A stretch of DNA of 64,000 nucleotides from Aromatoleum evansii (GTDB lineage: Bacteria > Pseudomonadota > Gammaproteobacteria > Burkholderiales > Rhodocyclaceae), in NCBI RefSeq assembly GCF_012910805.1, contig NZ_WTVK01000002.1:1-64000 (forward strand). Direction: 5' to 3'. Positions 1 through 8,104 of the stretch are shown one piece after another; position 1 is the stretch's first letter; every line of letters starts with the position of its first letter. A model generated the notes under the pieces. It did not search any database. It saw only the letters and a program-made list of their open reading frames with translations, and was not told the origin of the DNA. A program made the translations under genes and the position numbers.

Positions 1-288
1 CCCCTTGGTCCCGCCCCATCCCGGATTTATCTTCACCTTCCCCCGGGATTTATCGTGCCCCCTCTCACGATCATCCTGTCCGCGCTGCCCGAAATACTTC
101 GCCACATTGCCGCCCCGGTGCAGAACGCCCTGTTCGGCCATGTGATCCTCGACCCCGAAGTGCTCCGCATGCTGCTGCTGTCGCTCGCGATGATCCTGAT
201 GATGCTGCTCCGCCCGGCGGGCCTGATCCCGGCCAACGCCAAGTACTCCCACATCCGCCACCTGAAGAGCAAGGGGGTGACCGAATGA
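1..288 (+). CDS. livM: LivM-type branched-chain amino acid ABC permease, C-terminal fragment
   Basis: The frame is open from the window edge to a TGA at 286-288. From about base 60 the protein reads as the end of an inner-membrane LivM permease: a hydrophobic segment containing the LSALPEILR stretch, then a second membrane helix rich in Leu and Met ending in RPAGLIP. In the family this subunit forms the translocation pore with LivH and is powered by LivG and LivF, which follow directly. The stop overlaps the livG start in an ATGA. The first 18 or so codons do not look like LivM, where a Gly-rich GLGS-type stretch is expected; they contain a near-duplicated motif (bases 20-31 and 42-54). That part may be low-quality or rearranged sequence. 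The assignment is secure only for the last 75 residues. Confidence 0.75.
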   Translation, partial: PLGPAPSRIYLHLPPGFIVPPLTIILSALPEILRHIAAPVQNALFGHVILDPEVLRMLLLSLAMILMMLLRPAGLIPANAKYSHIRHLKSKGVTE

Positions 289-1061
289 TCACCCTCCTCG
301 AAGCCCGCAACATCGGCAAGCGCTTCGGCGGCCTGCAGGCGCTCTCGGACGTGTCGCTGACGATCCGCAAGGGCGAGGTGTACGGCCTGATCGGACCCAA
401 CGGCGCCGGCAAGACGACCTTCTTCAACGTGCTGACGGGCGCCTACACGCCCGACGGCGGCGAGTTCGTGTTCAACGGCACGCCCCTGCCCTCGGGCAAG
501 CCGCATCTGGTGGTGGCACAGGGCATCGCACGCACCTTCCAGAACATCCGCCTGTTCCGCGAGCTCTCGGCGCTCGAGAACGTGATGGCCGGCCACCACA
601 TCCGCACCACTGCGGGCGTGTGGGGCATCCTCACGCAGAACAAACACACCGTCGAAGAGGAACGCCTCACCACCGAGCGCGCCTACGAGCTGCTCAAGTA
701 CGTCGGCATCGAGCGTTTCGCCACCGCAACGGCGAAGAACCTCTCCTACGGCGACCAGCGTCGCCTGGAAATCGCGCGCGCACTGGCGACCGAGCCGCAA
801 CTCCTGGCGCTGGATGAACCGGCCGCGGGCATGAACGCGACGGAGACGGTGCAGCTGAAGAATCTCATCGAGCAGATCCGCGGCGACGGCATTACCGTGC
901 TGCTGATCGAGCACGACGTGAAGCTCGTGATGGGCCTGTGCGACCGTGTCGCCGTGCTCGATTTCGGGCGCAAGATCGCCGAGGACGTGCCGGCCGAGGT
1001 ACAGAAGAACGAAGCCGTGATCGGCGCCTACCTGGGCGGAGGCCACAAGCATGCACACTAA
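285..1061 (+). CDS. livG: Branched-chain amino acid ABC transporter ATP-binding protein LivG
   Basis: A cytoplasmic ATPase subunit of 258 residues, the usual length for LivG. It has a Walker A (GPNGAGKTT, about residues 38-46), a Q-loop region in which ARTFQNIRLF is typical of LivG, an ABC signature in the variant LSYGDQRRLEIARAL, and a Walker B ending LLALDEPAAGMN, followed by an H-loop (LLIEHD). The start overlaps the livM stop by 4 bases and the stop overlaps livF by 11 bases, so the three subunits are translationally coupled. The family energises uptake of branched-chain amino acids, and in aromatic degraders also of aromatic acids. The substrate cannot be decided here because the binding protein and LivH lie outside the window. 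A LivK-like binding protein at 59362 is too distant to be assumed a partner. Confidence 0.93.
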   Translation: MITLLEARNIGKRFGGLQALSDVSLTIRKGEVYGLIGPNGAGKTTFFNVLTGAYTPDGGEFVFNGTPLPSGKPHLVVAQGIARTFQNIRLFRELSALENVMAGHHIRTTAGVWGILTQNKHTVEEERLTTERAYELLKYVGIERFATATAKNLSYGDQRRLEIARALATEPQLLALDEPAAGMNATETVQLKNLIEQIRGDGITVLLIEHDVKLVMGLCDRVAVLDFGRKIAEDVPAEVQKNEAVIGAYLGGGHKHAH

Positions 1062-1788
1062 TCCCATCTCCCCCCTGCTGCAGCTCTCCGGCATGCAGGT
1101 CGCGTACGGCGGCATCAAGGCCGTCAAGGGCATCGACCTCGAACTGTACCGCGGCGAACTGGTGAGCCTGATCGGCGCCAACGGCGCCGGCAAGACCACC
1201 ACGCTGAACGCGATCGCGGGCAGCCTGAAGATCGCCGGCGGCGAGATCCACTACGAGGGCGAGAAGGTCCACGTGCTGCCGGCGCACAAGCGCCTGCGTC
1301 GCGGCATCGCGCTGGTGCCGGAAGGCCGCGGCATCTTCACGCGCCTGACGGTGGAAGAGAATCTGCGCATGGGCGCCTACACGCGCAACGACACGGCGGC
1401 CATCGAGCAGGATCTGGAGCGCGTGTACACCATGCTGCCGCGCGTGAAGGAACGCCTCGCACAGGTCGCCGGCACGCTGTCGGGCGGCGAACAGCAGATG
1501 GTCGCCATCGGCCGCGCGCTGCTGTCGCGTCCCAAGCTGCTGCTGCTCGACGAACCGTCGATGGGCCTCGCGCCGCTGGTCGTGGAGAAGATCTTCGAGG
1601 TCGTGCAGTCGGTCGCCAAGGAAGGCGTCACGGTCCTGCTCGTCGAGCAGAACGCCAACCTCGCGCTGGAGTTCTCGCAGCGCGCCTACGTGATGGAATC
1701 GGGCAAGATCACGCTGACCGGCTCGGGCGCGGAGTTGCTGACCAATCCCAAGGTGCGCGCGGCGTATCTGGGCGAAGAAGCGGCCTGA
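1051..1788 (+). CDS. livF: Branched-chain amino acid ABC transporter ATP-binding protein LivF
   Basis: The second ATPase subunit of the Liv transporter, 245 residues. Walker A is GANGAGKTT, the ABC signature LSGGEQQMVAIGRAL, and Walker B LLLLDEPSMGLAP; the SMGLAP ending is characteristic of LivF as opposed to LivG. The start ATG lies inside the last codons of livG, with a GGAGG-like ribosome site about nine bases upstream. LivF forms a heterodimer with LivG under the LivH/LivM membrane pair. A strong terminator follows, so this is the last gene of the operon. Confidence 0.93.
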   Translation: MHTNPISPLLQLSGMQVAYGGIKAVKGIDLELYRGELVSLIGANGAGKTTTLNAIAGSLKIAGGEIHYEGEKVHVLPAHKRLRRGIALVPEGRGIFTRLTVEENLRMGAYTRNDTAAIEQDLERVYTMLPRVKERLAQVAGTLSGGEQQMVAIGRALLSRPKLLLLDEPSMGLAPLVVEKIFEVVQSVAKEGVTVLLVEQNANLALEFSQRAYVMESGKITLTGSGAELLTNPKVRAAYLGEEAA

Positions 1789-1811
1789 CGCGGCCAACCC
1801 ACGCAGCGCCG

Positions 1812-1850
1812 AACGGGCGCCGGGCGCGAAGCTCGGCGCCCGTTTTCTTT
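1812..1850 (+). terminator. Rho-independent terminator after livF
   Basis: An 11-base perfect stem (AACGGGCGCCG at 1812-1822 pairing with 1834-1844) closes an 11-base loop and runs into TTTTCTTTT. It ends the liv operon about 25 bases after the stop codon. Confidence 0.85.
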
Positions 1851-1865
1851 TCCGCAGGAGCCCCG

Positions 1866-2309
1866 GTGCCCCCATCCAAGCTGAAGGGAGCTTGCCATTG
1901 CGGCAGCCTCCGCCTCGACATCGAACTGCCCCGCCCCGCGGCGACTTACCCTCCACGCGCCTGCGACTGTGACTACTGCCGCAAGCACGGCGCCGCCTAC
2001 GTTTCGGACCCGGCCGGACGCCTGCACATCGAGGTCCGCGACCCGACCGCCCTCGGACGCTACCGACAAGGGGATGGACGGGCGGACTTCCTGCTGTGCA
2101 GGAACTGCGGCGTGCTCGTCGCCGTGACCTACGCGGAGGGTGCCCGCCTCTATGCTACGGTGAATAGCCGCGTCATCGAGGGCGATCCGGGCTTTCCCGA
2201 CGCGACGCCGGTGTCGCCGCGGACCCTGGACGCGGACGACAAGGTCGCGCGCTGGAAGGCGGTGTGGTTCGGGGATGTGACGATTGGGGCGAACGGCAGT
2301 CCGGGGTAA
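1866..2309 (+). CDS. GFA/CENP-V-type zinc-binding protein
   Basis: A 147-residue protein of the GFA (glutathione-dependent formaldehyde-activating enzyme-like) fold. The family's zinc-ligand pattern is visible: CHCGS near residue 11, CDCDYC near residue 34, and CRNCG near residue 77. Members bind zinc; a few were proposed to promote the spontaneous reaction of glutathione with formaldehyde, but most are uncharacterised. I chose the GTG at 1866 because AGGAG (1856-1860) sits five bases ahead of it. The gene begins immediately after the liv terminator and has no same-strand partner, so context gives no further clue to function. Confidence 0.8.
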   Translation: MPPSKLKGACHCGSLRLDIELPRPAATYPPRACDCDYCRKHGAAYVSDPAGRLHIEVRDPTALGRYRQGDGRADFLLCRNCGVLVAVTYAEGARLYATVNSRVIEGDPGFPDATPVSPRTLDADDKVARWKAVWFGDVTIGANGSPG

Positions 2310-2565
2310 GGCGGACCGACGGAAATGGGTGACGGCATCGGTCACATGGAATGTGGCAAGGCGGCGCCAATTCTCGCGCGGCGCGGATGGGCTGAAGGCG
2401 GCCAGAAGGCGTCGGTCGTGAACGGCTGCTCACGCGCGGCGACACACCCGCGATATATATGCAAAATTTCTGGCGCGGTCACAAACTCTTATTTGCGATG
2501 ACTTCATGCGGTCAGGAAACGCCAGTTCCCGGCCCCGACGACCTACTGACAATCGGCGCGTGACA

Positions 2566-3687
2566 ATGGCTTTCGAATCCTTCAACCACGTTAGGCGCGA
2601 TTTACGACTTGACCCGAAAGACTGGGTCAACGCGGAGCATTCCAGATTCCTGAGACAAGGTGGGATTGAGCGAACGCCACAGAACATAGGCTACTGCCCT
2701 GAATGGCTACTCCGGCAGTCGTTTGTATGCCCCAACGGCCACACCTTCATCCCGGACTGGCTTGCCAAGCGTCCGCCACTGATGCCCTTCATGTCGGAAG
2801 GCAAGCTTTTCCGTCCGGGAACGGGAGAAGTGGTATGTCCGAGTTGCGCGACTCGCTTCGAGGTCCGACTGCCAAGCGTCCCCAAGGAAGATGACGTTTT
2901 ACTCTACGGCGATGAAGCCATGCGCGACATCGTCACCCCAGGCTGCGACAATCGCTACTGCGTGACCTACTCCCTGATTTCGAGGCCACGGGTCGCCGCC
3001 GAGGATCAGGAGTTGCTGGAAGCGTATCGAGCACTGAAGAGCGCGCGCCTAGGCGCGGATACCGTCGTCCACTGCAAGACACTCTTTCATGACGGCAGCA
3101 GGAGTGCGGTGAGACTGCCGACAGAGCAAGTGTCCGCGTTCCTGGGTGAGGTAGCGGATCTCCTCGCAAGCCGGGCCGGCAGGTTGGTCATCCTGAACTG
3201 CGCAGGGGTGGTCTTCAAGCCGCAGACGTTCAAAAAAAGAGAGCAAGCCGCCTGCAAAGCCCGGGTGTTCGGGCCGCTTGTCCAGTTCGCTATCGAGCAG
3301 ATGACCAAGCAGGGCCTCTGCCCGCATTTCTTCTTCGAGCGCACCAACGATGACGGCTGGGCCAAGGACTTGTTCGCGGGCGGCAGGCTCACGCTCATGT
3401 GGCCCTTCATCACTAACACGCTGCCAGTGAAGTCGCCCGAGTTCGTGCTGCCGATCTCCAGCGAGTATCTGGAGTTTGCGGACATCGTCAGCTTTGCCGT
3501 GGCGGACAACATTGCTCGGCGAGCCAACGAACGAGACGGAGACGGCGCACCTTTTCGCCCGAGGATCGACCTCGCTCGATTCGGCATCGTCCACTATCAG
3601 GGGTTTATGGAGAACGGCGACGCCATCTCGAAGAGCAGTGTCGGCTACCCGTGGCAGGACTTCTATCGCGGGACCGCCTGGGCTTGA
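2566..3687 (+). CDS. Zinc-ribbon protein with a DUF3800-like (RNase H-fold) region, orphan
   Basis: A 373-residue protein from the ATG at 2566; a GTG at 2560 or an ATG at 2506 are also possible because no ribosome site is clear. Near residue 55 there is CPNGH, with CPSCATR about 45 residues later: a four-ligand zinc-ribbon pattern. After it comes LLYGDEAMRD, which could match the D-E acidic strand of DUF3800, then VVHCKTLF, and near the end LEFADIVSFAV, resembling the LQxADLxAYA helix that closes DUF3800 domains. DUF3800 proteins are predicted nuclease-like proteins of unknown role, often on mobile or defence loci. By eye the gene is lower in GC and its codon use is less biased than its neighbours, and AT-rich sequence lies upstream (2450-2500), consistent with transfer. 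No partner gene is present. The family assignment is inference. Confidence 0.5.
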   Translation: MAFESFNHVRRDLRLDPKDWVNAEHSRFLRQGGIERTPQNIGYCPEWLLRQSFVCPNGHTFIPDWLAKRPPLMPFMSEGKLFRPGTGEVVCPSCATRFEVRLPSVPKEDDVLLYGDEAMRDIVTPGCDNRYCVTYSLISRPRVAAEDQELLEAYRALKSARLGADTVVHCKTLFHDGSRSAVRLPTEQVSAFLGEVADLLASRAGRLVILNCAGVVFKPQTFKKREQAACKARVFGPLVQFAIEQMTKQGLCPHFFFERTNDDGWAKDLFAGGRLTLMWPFITNTLPVKSPEFVLPISSEYLEFADIVSFAVADNIARRANERDGDGAPFRPRIDLARFGIVHYQGFMENGDAISKSSVGYPWQDFYRGTAWA

Positions 3688-3827
3688 TCGGCTTAGCGTC
3701 CGCTTCCGGGCATCGAATTTTGTGAGGTGAATGACCGTGCTGGGTCGTCTGCTGCCATCCAGAAATCGGCGTTCCCGCGCGCGGCTTCCGCGGCTCTGCC
3801 CTTGTTTTCTCCGCGACGAATGCGTTT

Positions 3828-4673
3828 TCAGGCGTTCAGCGTGATCACCCGCGAACATTGCTCCCCCAGCCCGGCGATACCCAGGCGCATCGTGTCTCCG
3901 TGGCGCAGGTAGCGCGGCGGGGAGCGAAGGAAGCCGCTGCCGGGCGGCGTGCCGGTGAGGAGCACGTCGCCGGGGTGCAGGGTCATGTAGCGGCTCGCGC
4001 AGGCGACGAGTTCGGCGCAGGTGAACAGCATGTCGGCGGTGTTTGCCACCTGCATCGTCTCGCCGTCGAGAGTTAGCCACAGGTCCAGCGCCTGCGGGTC
4101 TGGCAATTCGTCGCGGGTAACTAGCCAGGGACCGAGCGGGCAGAAGGTGTCGCAGCTCTTGCCCTTGTCCCAGGTGGGGCCGCGGTCGAACTGGAAACTC
4201 CTCTCGGAGACGTCGTTGGCGATGCAGTAGCCGGCAACGTGCTCGAGCGCACGTTCGGGTGACACCCGGCTCGCGCGACGGCCGATCACCAGCGCGAGTT
4301 CGACTTCCCAATCGCCGCGGGTGGCGCCGGGCGGCAGGCGCACGGCGTCGCGTGCGCCGCACAGCGAGGACGGCGCTTTCAGGAACAGGATGGGTTCGGA
4401 CGGCAGGGTGTGGCCGCCAGCGGCATGGGCGCGGTAGTTGAGGCCGGCGGCGACGATCTTGCCGACGCCGGCGACGGGCACGCCCAGGCGCGGGCGACCG
4501 GACACGGCGGGCAGCGCCCTTGGGTCAAGGCGGCGCAGCGCGGCGAGGCGCGCCGGGGCGAGCGCGGCGCCGTCGATGTCGGGGACGTGGGCGGAGAGGT
4601 CACGCAGCACGCCGTTGGCATCGATCAGGCCGGGCCGTTCGCGGCCGCGCGAGCCGTAGCGGACGAGTTTCAC
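3828..4673 (-). CDS. Fumarylacetoacetate hydrolase (FAH) family enzyme
   Basis: A 281-residue protein of the FAH/2-keto-4-pentenoate hydratase superfamily. The metal-binding acidic residues are in their usual places: E123 and E125 in GDWEVELALVIG, and D154 in IANDVSER. KIVAAGLNY (about 72-80) and LLTGTPPGSG near the end are also family hallmarks. Members use Mg2+ or Mn2+ to hydrolyse C-C bonds of acylpyruvates, hydrate 2-oxo-dienoates or decarboxylate oxaloacetate; the sequence does not tell which. It is the last gene of the long minus-strand cluster that begins at 14520, and its ATG lies 4 bases after the stop of the dehydrogenase at 4678. That spacing suggests the two act in sequence on the cluster's product or a breakdown product. 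Confidence 0.85.
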   Translation of the reverse strand: MKLVRYGSRGRERPGLIDANGVLRDLSAHVPDIDGAALAPARLAALRRLDPRALPAVSGRPRLGVPVAGVGKIVAAGLNYRAHAAGGHTLPSEPILFLKAPSSLCGARDAVRLPPGATRGDWEVELALVIGRRASRVSPERALEHVAGYCIANDVSERSFQFDRGPTWDKGKSCDTFCPLGPWLVTRDELPDPQALDLWLTLDGETMQVANTADMLFTCAELVACASRYMTLHPGDVLLTGTPPGSGFLRSPPRYLRHGDTMRLGIAGLGEQCSRVITLNA

Positions 4674-4677
4674 GGGC

Positions 4678-5532
4678 TCAGGCCGGCCAGGTGTGGCTGC
4701 CGCCGGCGTTCATCGCGAGGTTGCCGCCGTCGACGGGCAGGAGCACGCCATTGACGGCACGCGCGGCATCGGAGGCGAGGAAGACGGCCGGGCCGACGTA
4801 GTCCTCGGGATCGAGGAGGCGCCCCTGCGGCAGGCCGGCGAGGATACGCGGCAGGACGTGGTCGCGGAAGCGCGGGGTGTCGAGGTGGGCGCGCAGGCCC
4901 GGCGTGAGGGTCTGGGCGGGCAGGATGGCGTTCACGCGGATGCCGGCGCCGGCATATTCGACGGCGAGTTCGCGCGTCATCTGGTGCACGGCGGCCTTGG
5001 TGCAGCCGTAGGGCAGCGCGCCGCGCCCGAGGGCGCTTTCGCCGGCGTTGGAGCCGATGTTGATGATGCTGCCCTGCCCCGCCGGCAGCATGCGGCGCAG
5101 CGCGGCCTGGCAGCACAGGAAGTAGCCGGTGAGGTTCACGGCGAGCATGCGGTCCCAATCGGCGGCGGCGAGTTCGTGCGGACGCACGCGGGAGGGGAAG
5201 GCGAAAGGGACGTTGACGAGGATGTCGAGTCGGCCCAGCTCCCGGTCGATGCCGGCGAACACGGCCTCGACCTCGTCGGCGATCGCGATGTCGGCGAGGC
5301 GCGCAAACGGTGCGGGGCCGAAGTCGGCAAGTTCGCGCGCGGTCTGCGCGAGGCCGTCGGCGTCGATGTCGGCGATCGCCACGCGGGCGCCGGCACGCGC
5401 GAGGCCCAGTGCGAGGGCGTGGCCGATGCCGCCGTTGGCGCCGGCGCCGGTGACCAGCGCGATGCGGCCGTCGAGGTCAAACCGTGGCGAGGTGGGTGGC
5501 GAGTGGTGCGGCGGGTTTGTGGACGGATTCAT
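4678..5532 (-). CDS. Short-chain dehydrogenase/reductase (SDR)
   Basis: A classical SDR of about 284 residues. It has an N-terminal NAD(P)-binding TGAGANGGIG, an aspartate at the end of strand 2 (AIADIDAD) that usually indicates NAD(H) preference, active-site Ser in INIGSNAG and the YxxxK pair in YGCTK, and a C-terminal VDGG. The N-A-G of the usual NAG motif reads NVP (LVNVPFAFPS), an uncommon variant. I start at the ATG at 5532, which has GGAGA about eight bases upstream; this makes it overlap the end of the upstream phosphotransferase gene by 56 bases. No usable start exists after that gene's stop, because the Rossmann fold already begins near residue 18. It sits in the U32 cluster with an FAH enzyme 4 bases downstream. 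The substrate is unknown. Confidence 0.85.
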   Translation of the reverse strand: MNPSTNPPHHSPPTSPRFDLDGRIALVTGAGANGGIGHALALGLARAGARVAIADIDADGLAQTARELADFGPAPFARLADIAIADEVEAVFAGIDRELGRLDILVNVPFAFPSRVRPHELAAADWDRMLAVNLTGYFLCCQAALRRMLPAGQGSIINIGSNAGESALGRGALPYGCTKAAVHQMTRELAVEYAGAGIRVNAILPAQTLTPGLRAHLDTPRFRDHVLPRILAGLPQGRLLDPEDYVGPAVFLASDAARAVNGVLLPVDGGNLAMNAGGSHTWPA

Positions 5533-8104
5533 CGGCAGGGTCTCCGTGGGCGGATTCGAGCAGGGCGATGCGGCCGCTGGCGCCGTCGAGGACGACACGC
5601 TCGCCGTCGGTGATCAGGCGCGTCGCGTCGGGCAGCGCGACCGCGGGGATGCCGGCTTCGCGCGCCTGGCAGGCGCTGTGGGCGAGAAGCCCGCCGACTT
5701 CGACGACGAGCCCCGCGACGATGCGGAACAAGGGCGTGACGCCGAGGTTGGCGGCGCGCAGGACGAGGATCTCGTCGCCACGCCAGCCTTCGGTCGGCAC
5801 CGGCTCGCCGGGGGCAAAGACGCGCGCGACGCCGCAGACCTTGCCGGGCGACAGCGGCGTGCCGCTCCAGGCGCTTGCGCCTTCCCCAGCACCGGCGCGG
5901 GTCGTGGGCACGCCGATGGCATCGACGCGCGAGCCGAACACGACAGCCGGAACACAGTGGAGGCGTGCGGCGAGACGCGCCAGCGCGTGCTCGGCGGCAC
6001 GACGCTCGGCGCGCCGGCGCAAGGCCGAGGGGTCGCGCAGCGCGGCGGGCAGTTCGCGCGAGTGGAGATGGAAGATCAGTTCGTCGGGCCAGCCGAGGTG
6101 CGCGCCGAGGCGCAGCGCGGCACGGCGGACAAGGGCATGGACGACGGTGTAGTGGTGCTTGATCGTCTCGCGCAGCGGCAGGAAATGCTGCGCGAAGGCG
6201 AGCGCCTCGAAGAGGGCCGCGCGCGCGGCATCGTCGGCGCCGGCTGCAGCGAGCCGCCGGGCGAGTTCCGCCTCGGCCGTGCGACGCACCGCCTGCTGGT
6301 GCGCGAACTCCGCCGCCGGCCGGCGGCCGCTCGCGCGCAGGTTCGCGAGCAGCTCGTCGAGGCGGTCGGGATTCTCGGCCAGGCGCGCCTCGGCGAGTTC
6401 GAGTTCGTTGTCGGCACAGTGGCCGTAGGCGGCGAGGTAGTCCGCGCGGCTGCGGCGCCCCTCGGCGACCTCTTCCAGCCACAGCGCCTGGCGCGTGATC
6501 AGGCTACCGGACAGTCCGGACAACAGACGCGCGCACAGCGCTTCGCTGTCCGTTCCGAAACGGGCTTCGAGCGTGTGGCGGACTTCGGTCGCGAAATGAA
6601 AACCGAGCCGCGCGGCGATCACGAATTCGACGCAGGGCCCGGTGCGCAGGAAGCGCACGAGCTCCGACACGGCGGCAACGACACGGCGGGGATCGCCGGC
6701 CGTGACGGCGTCGGCGAGCGCGGCGGGAACGCCAAGGCGCGGCTCGACCTGCGTTTCGTAGCGGGCGCGGTAGTCGCGGGCCGCTGCGCGCATGCCCTGC
6801 CCGAAGCGCGCGCGCACCGCTGCGGCCGGCGCGTCGGCAGGCAGCCGACCGTACAGGCGCACTTCGGGATAGTTGGCGAGCGAGGGGTCGGCGGCGACAC
6901 GGGCGAGATAGTCGTCGACGGGGGGCTCCGCGCCGTCGCCGAAAGTGGCGGCGTCGACTTCGAGGTTGAAGCACAGCTGTCCGGCGACGAGCTCGTACAG
7001 GTGATCGACGCAGCGCGGATCGAAGCGATAGCCGAGGCGGCGGCGCCCGGTGACGATCGCGCCGCGACGGCCGGCGAAGATGTCGCGGAACAGGCCGAAA
7101 CTCATCCCCGTCGGTGTCGGCAGCAGTTCGCCGACGTTGCCGTTGCTGAGCACCAGTTCGCTGCCATGCAGCACGCCGCGCCGGCGCAGGTTGGTGAACT
7201 TGCGCCCGAGGCGCCGCCGCTCGCGGGCAAGATATTGTTCCAGCCCGCCACCGCCTGCCGTGCTCGCGGCGACGAGCGGGCGTGCCTGCAGCAGCCACAC
7301 GCCGCACAGGTCGACGGCGAATTCGACATCCTGCGGTCCGCCGAAGAAGGCCTCCGCGCGCAGCGCGAGCCGGGCGACTTCGCGTGCCTCGGCGGGTGTC
7401 AGGCAGGCGGCGCGGGCGCGCTGCGGGCGCACCGCATGCGTTCCATCAACAGCGAGCGCCTCGCGCTTGTGGCCGATGCGCTTCCTCAGCAGGCGGCCGG
7501 CGTGGGACAGGACGAAGCTGTCGCCGACATGGCTGCCCGCGGCGAGCGGTTCCGCCAGCCCCCATACGGCATCGACGTGCACCTCGCGGCGCTTCGGGTC
7601 GAGCGGCGCGCGCGTGTAGGCGATGCCGGCGGCGACGGCCGGCACGAGGCGCTGCACGAGCACCGCCAGCGCCGCATCGGCGTGACCAAGCCGGGCGCGG
7701 TACTCTATTGCGGCCGGTTCCGCCCATGACGCAATGCAGCGTTCCAGCGCGGCGAGCAGCGCCGCCTCGCCGTGCACGCCCAGTTCGGTGGCGTAGACGC
7801 CGGCGTAGCTCGCGCCCTCGCCATCCTCCTCGATCGCCGAGCTGCGCACCGCTACGCGCCCACCGAGGTCGCGATAGGCCGCCAGCAACGCGGCGCGCAC
7901 GTCCTCGCGGGCAGGCCCGCCCGCGCGCCAGGCCGCGACGGCCGCCGCGGTGACGCAGAAGCCGGCGCTCACGGGGAAGCCGGCTGCGAGCAGCAGGCCC
8001 TGGCGCAGCGCCTTGTTGCCAACCGCACGGGCGTCGGCCGGCGTGAGCGCGGCGAGGTCGCGGATCCAGGCGGACGCCGTCGGGGCGCCCTCCTCCTTGC
8101 TCAC
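5477..8104 (-). CDS. PEP-synthase/rifampin-phosphotransferase-like ATP-dependent dikinase
   Basis: An 875-residue protein starting at a GTG whose last two bases belong to the TGA of the U32 gene upstream (GTGA overlap). The N-terminal third is an ATP-grasp domain of the PEP synthase/PPDK type: GNKALRQGLLLAAGFPVSAG at residue 29 onward and AVRSSAIEEDGEGASYAG near residue 85. The C-terminus holds the swivelling phosphohistidine domain, with His809 in GGLLAHSACQAREAGIPAV. In PEP synthase, rifampin phosphotransferase and phenylphosphate synthase these parts transfer the beta-phosphate of ATP through that histidine to a substrate, releasing AMP and phosphate. The PEP/pyruvate TIM barrel of PpsA is not recognisable, so the substrate is probably a small hydroxylated molecule instead. 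Placement among U32 hydroxylase-like genes suggests it phosphorylates a pathway intermediate; this is inference. Confidence 0.8.
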   Translation of the reverse strand: MSKEEGAPTASAWIRDLAALTPADARAVGNKALRQGLLLAAGFPVSAGFCVTAAAVAAWRAGGPAREDVRAALLAAYRDLGGRVAVRSSAIEEDGEGASYAGVYATELGVHGEAALLAALERCIASWAEPAAIEYRARLGHADAALAVLVQRLVPAVAAGIAYTRAPLDPKRREVHVDAVWGLAEPLAAGSHVGDSFVLSHAGRLLRKRIGHKREALAVDGTHAVRPQRARAACLTPAEAREVARLALRAEAFFGGPQDVEFAVDLCGVWLLQARPLVAASTAGGGGLEQYLARERRRLGRKFTNLRRRGVLHGSELVLSNGNVGELLPTPTGMSFGLFRDIFAGRRGAIVTGRRRLGYRFDPRCVDHLYELVAGQLCFNLEVDAATFGDGAEPPVDDYLARVAADPSLANYPEVRLYGRLPADAPAAAVRARFGQGMRAAARDYRARYETQVEPRLGVPAALADAVTAGDPRRVVAAVSELVRFLRTGPCVEFVIAARLGFHFATEVRHTLEARFGTDSEALCARLLSGLSGSLITRQALWLEEVAEGRRSRADYLAAYGHCADNELELAEARLAENPDRLDELLANLRASGRRPAAEFAHQQAVRRTAEAELARRLAAAGADDAARAALFEALAFAQHFLPLRETIKHHYTVVHALVRRAALRLGAHLGWPDELIFHLHSRELPAALRDPSALRRRAERRAAEHALARLAARLHCVPAVVFGSRVDAIGVPTTRAGAGEGASAWSGTPLSPGKVCGVARVFAPGEPVPTEGWRGDEILVLRAANLGVTPLFRIVAGLVVEVGGLLAHSACQAREAGIPAVALPDATRLITDGERVVLDGASGRIALLESAHGDPADESVHKPAAPLATHLATV

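Noticed and set aside
2506-3687. Toxin-antitoxin or multi-gene defence locus around the DUF3800-like gene
   Set aside because: There is no partner gene on either side; the neighbours are a GFA-type zinc protein and an FAH enzyme on the other strand.
5129-7729. Long plus-strand open frame of 866 codons antisense to the PEP-synthase-like gene
   Set aside because: It reads against a gene with clear ATP-grasp and phosphohistidine motifs. Its translation is low-complexity Arg/Ala/Gly-rich without any domain, as expected for the shadow of a high-GC gene.
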